The notes under the pieces were generated by a model, which saw nothing but the letters and a program-made list of their open reading frames with translations, was not told where the DNA came from and ran no database searches. Shown piece by piece: positions 15,681-23,481 of a stretch of DNA of 64,000 nucleotides (position 1 is its first letter; the number at the start of each line of letters is the position of its first letter). Made by a program: the position numbers and the translations under genes. The stretch lies in contig WGOC01000019.1 in NCBI GenBank assembly GCA_016124235.1, forward strand, positions 62,001 to 126,000, read 5' to 3'. This stretch comes from a bacterium (GTDB taxonomy: Bacteria > Verrucomicrobiota > Verrucomicrobiia > Limisphaerales > RI-55).

Positions 15681-16907
15681 TTAGCGTTTCGCGACGGCTT
15701 GCAGATAAATGCATTTCAGATACTCCGCTTCCGGAATACGGGCCGGATGATCGGGCGCGTGACGCGTGGTGCGCAGCTCAACGAATGAATGCCGCGAACG
15801 GCGGGCTGCCATGCGAACGGCTTGAAAAAACTCATCCGCCTTCACGTGCGCGGAGCACGACGCGGCTACGAGCACACCATCGGCGCGCAGTAAATTTGCG
15901 CCGGCAGTTGCGAGTCGTTCATAGGCCGCCAACGCACCCGGCTTTTCGGATTCGCGTTTGGCGAGAGATGGCGGATCAATGATCACCATGTCGTACGTCG
16001 GCCGACTGTTCTTTTCGAGCCAGTCAAACGCGTCTGCCTGAACGGTTTCGTGGCGGCACTTTTGCGCCAGATCGTCAGCGCGATTGAGCTCGAAGTTGCG
16101 CTTTGCCGCCGCGAGCGCATGCCCGCTAATGTCGAGATCCGTGGTGGACGTTGCGCCGCCGGCCGCTGCGTAAACCGAAAATCCGCCGGCATGGCTGAAA
16201 ACATTCAAGACGTCGCGGCCCACTGACATTTCGCCAACCAGCTTCCGGTTTTCACGTTGATCAAGAAAGAATCCCGTCTTTTGCCCACGAATCACATCGG
16301 CCTCGAAGACTTTTCCATTTTCGCGAAATACAACGGGTCCATCAACTGGCGCTCCACGCAACACCTGACCGTCGGACAATCCATTATTGGCAGCGGCGGT
16401 CTGGATGTTTCGACTCAATCGAAGGACAATCGTTGTTGGGTGAAGATTTTCTTCGATCAATTCGACCACGCGTTCGAGATGTGGCAACCACGCGGCCGTG
16501 TAGATTTTCAAAACAGCGCAACTGGCGTATCGATCAAGTACCAGACCGGGCCAACCGTCGCTCTCGCCGTTGACGCAGCGGTAGCCCGTGGTCGCATCGT
16601 CGAAAAGCGATGTCCGCAAACGCAGCGGGATGTCGAGGTGTTTGCGCCACCATTCTTGATCCAGCTGAACCGGTTTGCCCGCGTGCAGAATGCGCAAGGC
16701 AATCGGCGACTCCGGATCATACAAACCGATCGCGAGGAACCGATCGTGTCGATCGTAAACGACAGCGAGGTCACCCGCGTTTCCAGTCCGGCTCAATTCG
16801 CGAATTCGATCCGCGAAGACCCACGGATGCCCGCCGCGCACAGCTCGTTCGGCCGCCGGGGTGAGGCGCACTTTGAGTCGATTTTGTTGAGGCGCGGAAC
16901 TTTTCAT
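15681..16907 (-). CDS. rlmI: RlmI-like 23S rRNA (cytosine-C5) methyltransferase
   Basis: 408 residues. An N-terminal PUA-like domain ([38 protein letters not shown]) is followed by the EEHUD/RlmI-type middle region with [14 protein letters not shown], and a Rossmann SAM-binding domain: [20 protein letters not shown], then [14 protein letters not shown] near residue 305 as motif IV and [10 protein letters not shown] near the end. This order matches RlmI/YccW, which makes m5C in 23S rRNA; related RlmK-like enzymes cannot be ruled out. Length agrees with the family (about 396). Confidence 0.88.
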   Translation of the reverse strand: MKSSAPQQNRLKVRLTPAAERAVRGGHPWVFADRIRELSRTGNAGDLAVVYDRHDRFLAIGLYDPESPIALRILHAGKPVQLDQEWWRKHLDIPLRLRTSLFDDATTGYRCVNGESDGWPGLVLDRYASCAVLKIYTAAWLPHLERVVELIEENLHPTTIVLRLSRNIQTAAANNGLSDGQVLRGAPVDGPVVFRENGKVFEADVIRGQKTGFFLDQRENRKLVGEMSVGRDVLNVFSHAGGFSVYAAAGGATSTTDLDISGHALAAAKRNFELNRADDLAQKCRHETVQADAFDWLEKNSRPTYDMVIIDPPSLAKRESEKPGALAAYERLATAGANLLRADGVLVAASCSAHVKADEFFQAVRMAARRSRHSFVELRTTRHAPDHPARIPEAEYLKCIYLQAVAKR

Positions 16908-17207
16908 TGGACCAACGCCGGCAGAGTTTCACAGGCAGCTCGTCGGCGTCCAGACCGGCGACTTGCCGGAAATGCCGCAAATTCAAGTCTTCGTGACCAT
17001 GAGGCATCAAATAAATGGCCAATTGCGGATGACTTGCGGCGGTGAATTTCTGCCCTAATGTCGTCGCGTTCGCGCGCTGGCGGAGCGATATGACACAACA
17101 ATTCGCGGCCATTTCCGGCCTGATTCTGCGTTGCAAATTGTTTCTTCGACTCGGCCCTTGCCATACCGGCAGGTCCTTGTTGGAATCGCCCGCGCGTCGC
17201 CAAATCC
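16908..17207. other. Region between rlmI-like gene and purF, no firm gene
   Basis: On the minus strand a stretch reading YLMPHGHEDLNLRHFRQVAG followed by [19 protein letters not shown] (about 16910-17020) has protein-like composition, but its frame runs on into the methyltransferase gene in another phase and has no convincing start or stop. It may be a short unknown gene or a remnant. The promoter of purF should lie here. Confidence 0.25.
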
Positions 17208-18653
17208 ATGCAGTCGTATCCCAAACATTATTGCGGTGTCTTCGGCATTTACGGTCATCCGAACGCCGCTGAACTCACGTACTACGGGCTTTACGCCCTC
17301 CAACATCGCGGCCAGGAAAGCGCCGGGATTGTCACCTCGGATGGCAAGTCGTTTCGTGAACATAAGGGCATGGGATTGGTGCCGCAGATCTACTCCGGGG
17401 ATGTGTTGCACCATCTCGTCGGCCAAATGGCGGTGGGGCACACACGTTATTCGACCACCGGGGCGTCGCATATTCGAAACGCCCAGCCGATGACGATTGA
17501 TTGTGCCAAGGGGCAAATCGCCATCGCCCACAACGGCAACCTGACGAATGCCGGTCCGCTGCGCGACGAACTCGAAGCCAAAGGCCTGATTTTCCAAACG
17601 ACGGTCGATAGCGAGATCATTCTGTATCTGCTCGCCCAACCGGAAAACAACATCGTGAAGACGGTCCGGCGGATCGAAGGCGCCTATTCGCTGGTGATCA
17701 TGACGCCAACGGAATTAATCGGCGTGCGCGATCCGCATGGCTTCCGGCCCTTGTGCATCGGGAAACTCGGTGACGCTTACGTCCTTTCCAGCGAAACGTG
17801 TGCGCTGGATTTGATTCAGGCAAAGTTCGTCCGCGATGTGGAACCCGGCGAAATCGTCGTCATCAACGAAAACGGACTGCATAGTTTTCAGGCCTTTCCC
17901 CAACATCAGCGCCGGGCGTTTTGTATTTTTGAGTACGTTTACTTCGCCCGCCCCGACAGCACGATCGCGGATCGCAACGTGTACAAAGTCCGCGTTGAAA
18001 TGGGCCGCCAGCTTGCCCGCGAAAACAAGATCGAGGCGGACATGGTGGTCCCGGTGCCGGACAGCGGGAACTGCGCGGCGCTCGGTTATTCCCTCGAGTC
18101 GGGCATTCCTTACGAGATGGCGTTCGTTCGCAACCACTATGTCGGTCGCAGCTTTTTGCAGCCGTCGCAGTTGATTCGCGACTTCAATGTCCGCGTGAAG
18201 CTCAACCTCATCGGCGAACTGGTGAAGGGCAAACGGGTCATCATTGTCGATGATTCCATCGTCCGCGGCACCACGAGCAAGACGCGCGTCAATAACCTGA
18301 AGGAAGCCGGCGCGAAGGAAGTGCACGTGTTGGTCAGTTGTCCGCCGCACATGAACCCGTGCGTCTACGGGATTGATTTTCCCGACCGCAGCAAACTGGC
18401 CGCTGCCAATCACACGCTGGAGGAAATCTGCCGCTACTTGAACGCGGACTCGCTGAGCTACCTGAGTCTCGACGGTCTTGTGCAAGCCACCGGAAAGCCC
18501 AAGGAATCCTTTTGCATGGCGTGCTACGACGGGAACTATCCCGTGCCGTTCGATCCCTACCTCGACAAACAAATTATTGAGAACCGGAAACGCCGCATCC
18601 AAGGCTTGTCCGGCGAATTGTCCGGCGATCAAAACCAGATCAAGTTATTGTAG
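17208..18653 (+). CDS. purF: Amidophosphoribosyltransferase (de novo purine synthesis, step 1)
   Basis: 481 residues. CGVFGIYGH at residue 9 supplies the N-terminal nucleophile Cys after removal of an eight-residue propeptide; class II glutamine amidotransferase motifs QHRGQESAGI, GHTRYSTTG and AHNGNLTN follow. The phosphoribosyltransferase half has VIIVDDSIVRGTT, the PRPP loop. Cysteines in RRAFCIFEYVYFARPDS, VSCPPHMNPCVYGIDFP and SFCMACYDG fit the Fe-S cluster ligands of the Bacillus-type enzyme. The enzyme turns PRPP and glutamine into phosphoribosylamine. No other purine gene is adjacent. Codes opposite to both neighbours, ten bases from the end of the helicase gene. Confidence 0.97.
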   Translation: MQSYPKHYCGVFGIYGHPNAAELTYYGLYALQHRGQESAGIVTSDGKSFREHKGMGLVPQIYSGDVLHHLVGQMAVGHTRYSTTGASHIRNAQPMTIDCAKGQIAIAHNGNLTNAGPLRDELEAKGLIFQTTVDSEIILYLLAQPENNIVKTVRRIEGAYSLVIMTPTELIGVRDPHGFRPLCIGKLGDAYVLSSETCALDLIQAKFVRDVEPGEIVVINENGLHSFQAFPQHQRRAFCIFEYVYFARPDSTIADRNVYKVRVEMGRQLARENKIEADMVVPVPDSGNCAALGYSLESGIPYEMAFVRNHYVGRSFLQPSQLIRDFNVRVKLNLIGELVKGKRVIIVDDSIVRGTTSKTRVNNLKEAGAKEVHVLVSCPPHMNPCVYGIDFPDRSKLAAANHTLEEICRYLNADSLSYLSLDGLVQATGKPKESFCMACYDGNYPVPFDPYLDKQIIENRKRRIQGLSGELSGDQNQIKLL

Positions 18654-18662
18654 AGGCGCGTT

Positions 18663-21600
18663 TCAGACGACCTCCAACGGACACTTGGGCAACGCATCGA
18701 GAAACGCCTGTCCATAGCGCTTGTTCAGCACTCGGTTGTCGAGCACAACGATAATACCCTTGTCGGTCTGGGTGCGAATCAAGCGACCCACGCCTTGGCG
18801 GAATTTGAGGATCGCTTCCGGCAGCGAGAAGTCGCCGAACGAATTGCCGCCCTTCGCCTCGATGTCTTCGATGCGCGCCTCGATCAGCGGATGATCCGGC
18901 ACCGCGAACGGCAAGCGGGTGATAATCACATTACTCAACGCTTCGCCCGGCACATCCACGCCTTGCCAGAAGCTGTCCGTGCCGAACAAAACCGAGTCAG
19001 TGTCCTGTTTGAATTCCTCGAGCATCGTCGAACGAGGCATGCCGGTGCCTTGGACAAAACATGCCAGCCCGAGTTCATCGAAGAACGGCTGCATGCGCTC
19101 GGCAACTTCCTGCATCAGTTTGAAATTGGTGAACAAGACAAACGCCTTGCCGTGGGTCTGCCGCACGAAATGTTCGACCCATTTAATCAGGGCATCCTTG
19201 TAACCGGTGTCACGCGGATCGGGCATCTTGCCGACCACAAAGAGCTTCATCTGCTCCTCATAATCAAACGGTGAACCAACCTGAAGTCCCGGCGCATCGG
19301 CGCCGCCGACCCGGTTTGCCACGTAGGCCAACGGGGTAAGTTTGGCTGGTCGCAAGGGTAGGACAGGCATCTTGCCTGTCTGTTTCGAAACCGACGCGCG
19401 TTCTCCCGCCGATGACTTTTGAACCACTAAAGCGGAATTCTTCTCTCCTGCTTGGTCTGCCACTCCCGAGTTTTCGGAAGCCTTACGAGACAGGCGGGAC
19501 GCCTGTCCTACACTTGAGCCGGCCCCGACAACAAACCCTTGCTTCAAGCCAGCTTGTTCAGGGTTTCTACAGATATATTCCTCAATTCGTTCCAAGTGAT
19601 GTTCACTGCGAACAATCATGTCGAACGATTCATCCTGCCAGAACCGGCCGGTTCGGCCGAGTTCCTGGTTGATCTTCTTGGCCGAAAAACTCTTCCACGA
19701 ATGCATCACCTCAGCCAGCGTGTGCTCACCCAAAAGCCGCACCGTCAGATGAACATGATTCGGCATGATCGCATAGCGGCCCAGGATATAGCGATCGCCG
19801 TCGAAGTGACGCAACGTTGTCTCCACAATCTGACCCACTTCCGGTTTTGCCAACAAACAACTGCCTGCTCCTTGATCGAGCCATTCCTCGATCTGATCAG
19901 AAAACAACTCCAGATATTTCTGCCGCTGCGCGGCGGAATGCGGCGGCGGATTTTCTTTCTGCCATTCCTTCCGCTCCCTGTCCCACGTTTTCAGTTTGTC
20001 CTGAGGCACTGAATCGGCCAGTCGAAACGTGACATAGTAAGTCACGCCATCTTGCGACCAATGGGGTAAATGCCGTGAATGCGTTCCGATCGGTTGATCT
20101 TTGTCGAACGCGGAAAAGGGTAGGACAAGTATCTTGCCTGTCTTCGCCGAAGTATGGGAACGATCTTCCGCCGATGGCGTTCCTGCTGATTGCGCGATAT
20201 CGGCTGCCTCTTGTTGTTTGGTCGCGGCTGAACCAGTGTTGGCGCCACCAGACAGGCGGGACGCCTGTCCTACCTTGTTAGACACCTCGTCTTTCGTCGC
20301 GAGCGTCGCGCTGGTCATGATCACCGACGTGTCGCTTTCGAAAAGGCGCAGGCGCAGGTATTCGGCGATGTCGATCGGCGCGGCGTTCAGCGCGAGGTTC
20401 CGCTGCGCTTTGCCGGTCCGTTCGACCCAGTAAACCATGTCATCGCGTTCCTGGCTGAGAAACAGGATCAGCTCGTCCCGAAGCTCGGCCAGCCGACGAT
20501 TGCACTCCACGAGTTCCTGTCCCGTGTCCGCGTCTTCGCTGCCCTTGATCAAGTTGCTCACCGACTCGCGCAATCTCTGGATCGCGAGCGTCACCGAGTC
20601 CTCCACGAGTTGAGGCCGCCGTATGCGCAATTCACTCCATGAACGGTTCGTGTCACCGCCGGATTTCCGGGCTTCCCGCTTGGCGCGCAAAGCTTCGCAG
20701 GCTTCCTCCACGTGTTGAAAAAACTGCTCGCTGTTCTCCAACAAATCCGACACGAGCTTCACCGCGGAGCCTTCGCGCAACGTGGCGAGGAGCCCTTTCT
20801 GCGTCTTGGGATTCCACAGGCGATTCAACGCCCAGCGCATCTGGCCGCTGCTCACGCTGAGTCCTACGTGCTTGGACGCGACTTGCTCGACGGTGTGCGC
20901 TTCATCGAAGATCACAAAATCGTTTTTGAACAGGATGCCGCCCTCCTGGTCGTCGCCGATGCCGCCGAGCAGCGTGAAGAACAACGTGTGATTCACCACC
21001 AGCACATCGGCCGAAAGGATGCGGTTGCGCGCGCGTTGAAAGAAGCAGATGCCGTTCTGTTTGCCGAACTCGGACTGGTAACCACAAATCTTCGGTGAAC
21101 ACATACCGCGCTCGCTGCACACCTGCGACCAGACCTTCGGATCCGGTTCCACATCGAAGTCGGACAAGCTGCCGTCCTTGGTTTCCTTCGACCATTCATA
21201 GATGCGTTGCAGTTCGTTGATCTCCGAAGAAGTGAACAGGCTGTCCGCCTGTTGCATCGCCTTGTGCAGCCGACGCGAACACAGGTAATTGCCCCGGCCT
21301 TTGAGCATCGTGAAATTGAACTTCACCGGCAGCACCGCGGCGAGCATCGGCAGGTCCTTTTCGACGAGTTGCTCCTGGAGATTGATCGTGTGCGTGCTGA
21401 CGACCGCCTTCTTGCCCTGCGAAGTGGCGAATAAAATGGACGGGATCAAATAGGCCAGACTCTTGCCGACGCCGGTGCCCGCCTCGACGATCAAATGTTC
21501 GCGTTCCTGCAACGCCCGTGCGACGGCGACGGCCATCTGTTGCTGTTGCGGACGATACTCGAAATTCTTCGCCTTCGAGAGCAAACCGTCCGGGGAAAAG

Positions 21601-21668
21601 ATCGACTCCACCTGCTGCACGAGATCCGTGCCGCCGGTCTCGGTGGTGGGGTCGAGAAAATTGATCAC
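18663..21668 (-). CDS. DinG-family Fe-S helicase with an in-frame internal RAYT transposase
   Basis: One open frame of 1001 residues. Residues 1-464 and about 777-1001 form a DinG/XPD-type superfamily 2 helicase: Walker A AGTGVGKS at 63-70, cysteines C130, C184, C190, C195 and C208 as Fe-S ligand candidates, DEAH at 255-258, SATLAT at 453-458, GSPFDY at 798-803, then GTDSFWQGVDVPGE and QGVGRLIRT. Removing residues 465-772 leaves about 695 residues, the normal DinG length. The inserted part holds a REP-associated tyrosine transposase: YYVTFRLADSVP, MPNHVHL (HUH at H638/H640), WKSFSAKKIN and GRFWQDESFD, with Tyr698 in EEYICRNPEQAGL. I see no in-frame ATG between residues 451 and 635, so the transposase would be made as part of the fusion. 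Whether the helicase tolerates it is unknown. Confidence 0.9.
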   Translation of the reverse strand: MINFLDPTTETGGTDLVQQVESIFSPDGLLSKAKNFEYRPQQQQMAVAVARALQEREHLIVEAGTGVGKSLAYLIPSILFATSQGKKAVVSTHTINLQEQLVEKDLPMLAAVLPVKFNFTMLKGRGNYLCSRRLHKAMQQADSLFTSSEINELQRIYEWSKETKDGSLSDFDVEPDPKVWSQVCSERGMCSPKICGYQSEFGKQNGICFFQRARNRILSADVLVVNHTLFFTLLGGIGDDQEGGILFKNDFVIFDEAHTVEQVASKHVGLSVSSGQMRWALNRLWNPKTQKGLLATLREGSAVKLVSDLLENSEQFFQHVEEACEALRAKREARKSGGDTNRSWSELRIRRPQLVEDSVTLAIQRLRESVSNLIKGSEDADTGQELVECNRRLAELRDELILFLSQERDDMVYWVERTGKAQRNLALNAAPIDIAEYLRLRLFESDTSVIMTSATLATKDEVSNKVGQASRLSGGANTGSAATKQQEAADIAQSAGTPSAEDRSHTSAKTGKILVLPFSAFDKDQPIGTHSRHLPHWSQDGVTYYVTFRLADSVPQDKLKTWDRERKEWQKENPPPHSAAQRQKYLELFSDQIEEWLDQGAGSCLLAKPEVGQIVETTLRHFDGDRYILGRYAIMPNHVHLTVRLLGEHTLAEVMHSWKSFSAKKINQELGRTGRFWQDESFDMIVRSEHHLERIEEYICRNPEQAGLKQGFVVGAGSSVGQASRLSRKASENSGVADQAGEKNSALVVQKSSAGERASVSKQTGKMPVLPLRPAKLTPLAYVANRVGGADAPGLQVGSPFDYEEQMKLFVVGKMPDPRDTGYKDALIKWVEHFVRQTHGKAFVLFTNFKLMQEVAERMQPFFDELGLACFVQGTGMPRSTMLEEFKQDTDSVLFGTDSFWQGVDVPGEALSNVIITRLPFAVPDHPLIEARIEDIEAKGGNSFGDFSLPEAILKFRQGVGRLIRTQTDKGIIVVLDNRVLNKRYGQAFLDALPKCPLEVV
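19355..19511. repeat. GGACAGGC palindromic element, copy A
   Basis: Bounded by GGTAGGACAGGCATCTTGCC at the left and GACAGGCGGGACGCCTGTCC at the right, an inverted pair about 110 bases apart, each itself palindromic. Same architecture as the copies at 20118-20274 and 27881-28019. Translated in the helicase frame as VGQASRLSRKASENS through SKQTGKMPVLPL. Confidence 0.8.
20118..20274. repeat. GGACAGGC palindromic element, copy B
   Basis: Bounded by GGTAGGACAAGTATCTTGCC and GACAGGCGGGACGCCTGTCC, 157 bases overall, the same length as copy A. The interiors share short blocks such as CCGCCGATG but have otherwise diverged. Translated in the helicase frame as VGQASRLSGGANTG through SAKTGKILVLPF. Confidence 0.8.
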
Positions 21669-21915
21669 GCGCGGAAACTAGCGGGATGGCTGCGACCGGG
21701 CCAGCCTTTCCCAGACAAGCATGCCTTTGAATTTGCGTACGCAAAGAAACCTACATACGCGTTGTTCATTCCCAAGCCTTGGGGGCCCGACGGAACCCTC
21801 AATTCGAAAACGCCATATTCACAATGCTGACGGCTCGCGTGCCGCTAGCTTTTCACGAAAAGACGAGTTAAGCACATCTCCAGAGCTGTCACCTTTGCCG
21901 TACGACTGCCACCAA
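21669..21915. other. Intergenic region upstream of the dinG-like gene
   Basis: About 250 bases with no coding signal, RNA gene or repeat that I can recognise. It contains TTGCGTACGCAA, a 12-base perfect palindrome near 21733, which could be a regulatory site but has no supporting context. Confidence 0.3.
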
Positions 21916-22662
21916 TTACTTCGGGTAGAACAAAAATTCGTCTTCAGACTCGCCTTCGAGGAATTCTCCGATTGAAATGAGTGTCTGAAGTATCTTGTTC
22001 GCCGCCGGTTTTGATTTGATATCAATGTGTAGGTTTTGAAAGTCGAAGCTCTGATGCGGACGAAGATCGTGAATGGAATGATTAAATCCCAAACCTTCGG
22101 TACCGATGCTCGTAATTGTAAGGGTACAAACTCCTGAGCCTCTACAATGCAGCATATATCCAAGCTGGTCATTCACTTTTCCAATTATATGCCCTGTTCC
22201 CCACGGTCCACCGTTGATTCTTACGCGGTATTTCCGATCCAACAGATGCCATTGATTCTTCAGACTGCGAATTGTGCCAGGAAACAATCGCAACATTTCC
22301 ATTCGCTTGTAAGGTCTTGGTCGGGACAACTGATCCTGTGTCGCGAGACCGCCGACAAAGTCCAAATGCAAAATCTTCCGTATCTGATGACCGAAATCAA
22401 AGAATTCCTTGTTGTCTATGCCGTGAATATCGCTCGCCGACACTTCGAACCGCAGTTCATTCGATTTGGAGATGATCCTTGGCATGACAGAAGTAATTTG
22501 AATTTCTTTGTGTGCAAGCAAATGTATTCCCGATCCGGCAAGAAAACCAAACTTGGAATTGCGGTCGGCGAGTCCAACGCAAAATAAGTTTTTTGCTTCG
22601 AATTGGGACTGATAACGAGCTGCGCCGAGACTGTATTTGAGCGAAGGGCAATTATCGGTCAT
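21916..22662 (-). CDS. Hypothetical protein, coupled to EI24-like membrane protein
   Basis: 248 residues with no signal peptide or membrane segment and no family I recognise. Visible features are LFCVGLADRNSKFGFLAGSG near the N-terminus, RYRVRINGGPWGTGHIIGKV in the middle and an acidic end (GEFLEGESEDEFLFYPK). Its ATG shares one base with the stop codon of the EI24-like gene (TAATG), which argues that it is truly translated and co-expressed. Its lower GC content than the neighbours suggests it was acquired. Confidence 0.6.
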   Translation of the reverse strand: MTDNCPSLKYSLGAARYQSQFEAKNLFCVGLADRNSKFGFLAGSGIHLLAHKEIQITSVMPRIISKSNELRFEVSASDIHGIDNKEFFDFGHQIRKILHLDFVGGLATQDQLSRPRPYKRMEMLRLFPGTIRSLKNQWHLLDRKYRVRINGGPWGTGHIIGKVNDQLGYMLHCRGSGVCTLTITSIGTEGLGFNHSIHDLRPHQSFDFQNLHIDIKSKPAANKILQTLISIGEFLEGESEDEFLFYPK

Positions 22663-23408
22663 TAGTTTTCTTCAGCCAGCCTCTCCACCGCCGTTCTCGT
22701 TCCGGCCACGATTCCCCAACCGGGCGCGATGAACCAGCCGACGATGGGGATCAAGGTCAGGAGGGTAAACCCACTGCCGCAGCCGATCAGTCGCAATTTG
22801 TTCTGTCGTGCAAAACGAAAACTGGCACGAACGTCATAGCCTTTGCGCTCGAGCGTGGGATCAACGAAGCCATGGCCGGCCAGCAACATTTGCGAAAGCG
22901 GCAGCAGGCACGCCATCAAGAATCCACCGACCACAGGCACAAGCAGCAGGAGCAGGCAGACCGCAAAACTGACGATCGACAACCCGAGACTGATTACACT
23001 CATCAGCACGGCACGGCGGGCGCCATCCCACATGGATGCTTGGTTTCGCCCGCCGGCCTTCTGAGGCGTAATGGCCGATTCCACGCGTTCGGAAACATAG
23101 CTCAACACCGGCGCGTAACAGATCATGATCACATTACGGTAGACAATGAAGCCGAGGTAAGCCAGCCCGATCGAAAGCGCGATCGTGACAATCCAGACAA
23201 AAGCCGGATGCTGCAAAAAGCCGGGCATCCAGTGATCGCGCAGATATTGCGCTTCAGCTCCCAGATAGTTCCAACCCAGCCAGATGAGCACGGGAAAATA
23301 GAGCAGACTTAAAATGCCGGGCGCGATCAACCAACGCCACAGTCGATGGCGGTGAATGATTTTGCCGGCTCCGAAGTAATCACTGAAACCTTCCCAAAGA
23401 TCTTTCAT
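22662..23408 (-). CDS. EI24 / CysZ-like integral membrane protein
   Basis: 248 residues with about four hydrophobic segments: WLIAPGILSLLYFPVLIWLG, FVWIVTIALSIGLAYLGFIV, VLMSVISLGLSIVSFAVCLL running into LLLVPVVGGFLMACLLPL, and LLTLIPIVGWFIAPGWGIVA. The motif HGFVDPTLERKGYDVRASFR followed by FARQNKLRLIGCG, with the last hydrophobic pair, is typical of the EI24 (PF07264) family, which includes the sulfate permease CysZ. Sulfate transport is not assured for this branch. First gene of a two-gene operon with the hypothetical protein at 21916. Confidence 0.82.
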   Translation of the reverse strand: MKDLWEGFSDYFGAGKIIHRHRLWRWLIAPGILSLLYFPVLIWLGWNYLGAEAQYLRDHWMPGFLQHPAFVWIVTIALSIGLAYLGFIVYRNVIMICYAPVLSYVSERVESAITPQKAGGRNQASMWDGARRAVLMSVISLGLSIVSFAVCLLLLLVPVVGGFLMACLLPLSQMLLAGHGFVDPTLERKGYDVRASFRFARQNKLRLIGCGSGFTLLTLIPIVGWFIAPGWGIVAGTRTAVERLAEEN

Positions 23409-23481
23409 GAAATGCCTGTCCGCGCGCGGTGTTACGAAATCGAAGACTCCGCGGAAATCATTTTACCGATAAGTCGACCGT

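Larger units (their letters stand above)
19355..20274 (-). mobile_element. RAYT transposase unit inserted in frame in the dinG-like gene
   Basis: 920 bases, bounded by two copies of the same inverted-repeat element in direct orientation (19355-19511 and 20118-20274). The transposase body is encoded at about 19533-20108. Both flanking elements are open in the helicase frame, reading VGQASRLS at one end and KTGK(I/M)xVLP at the other. The insert lies between the helicase SATLAT motif and the GSPFDY motif, a place where DinG proteins vary in length. Confidence 0.85.

Noticed and set aside
19355..20274. Intein in the helicase
   Set aside because: No Cys/Ser at the left junction, no His-Asn at the right, and no Hint or homing endonuclease motifs; the content is a RAYT transposase.
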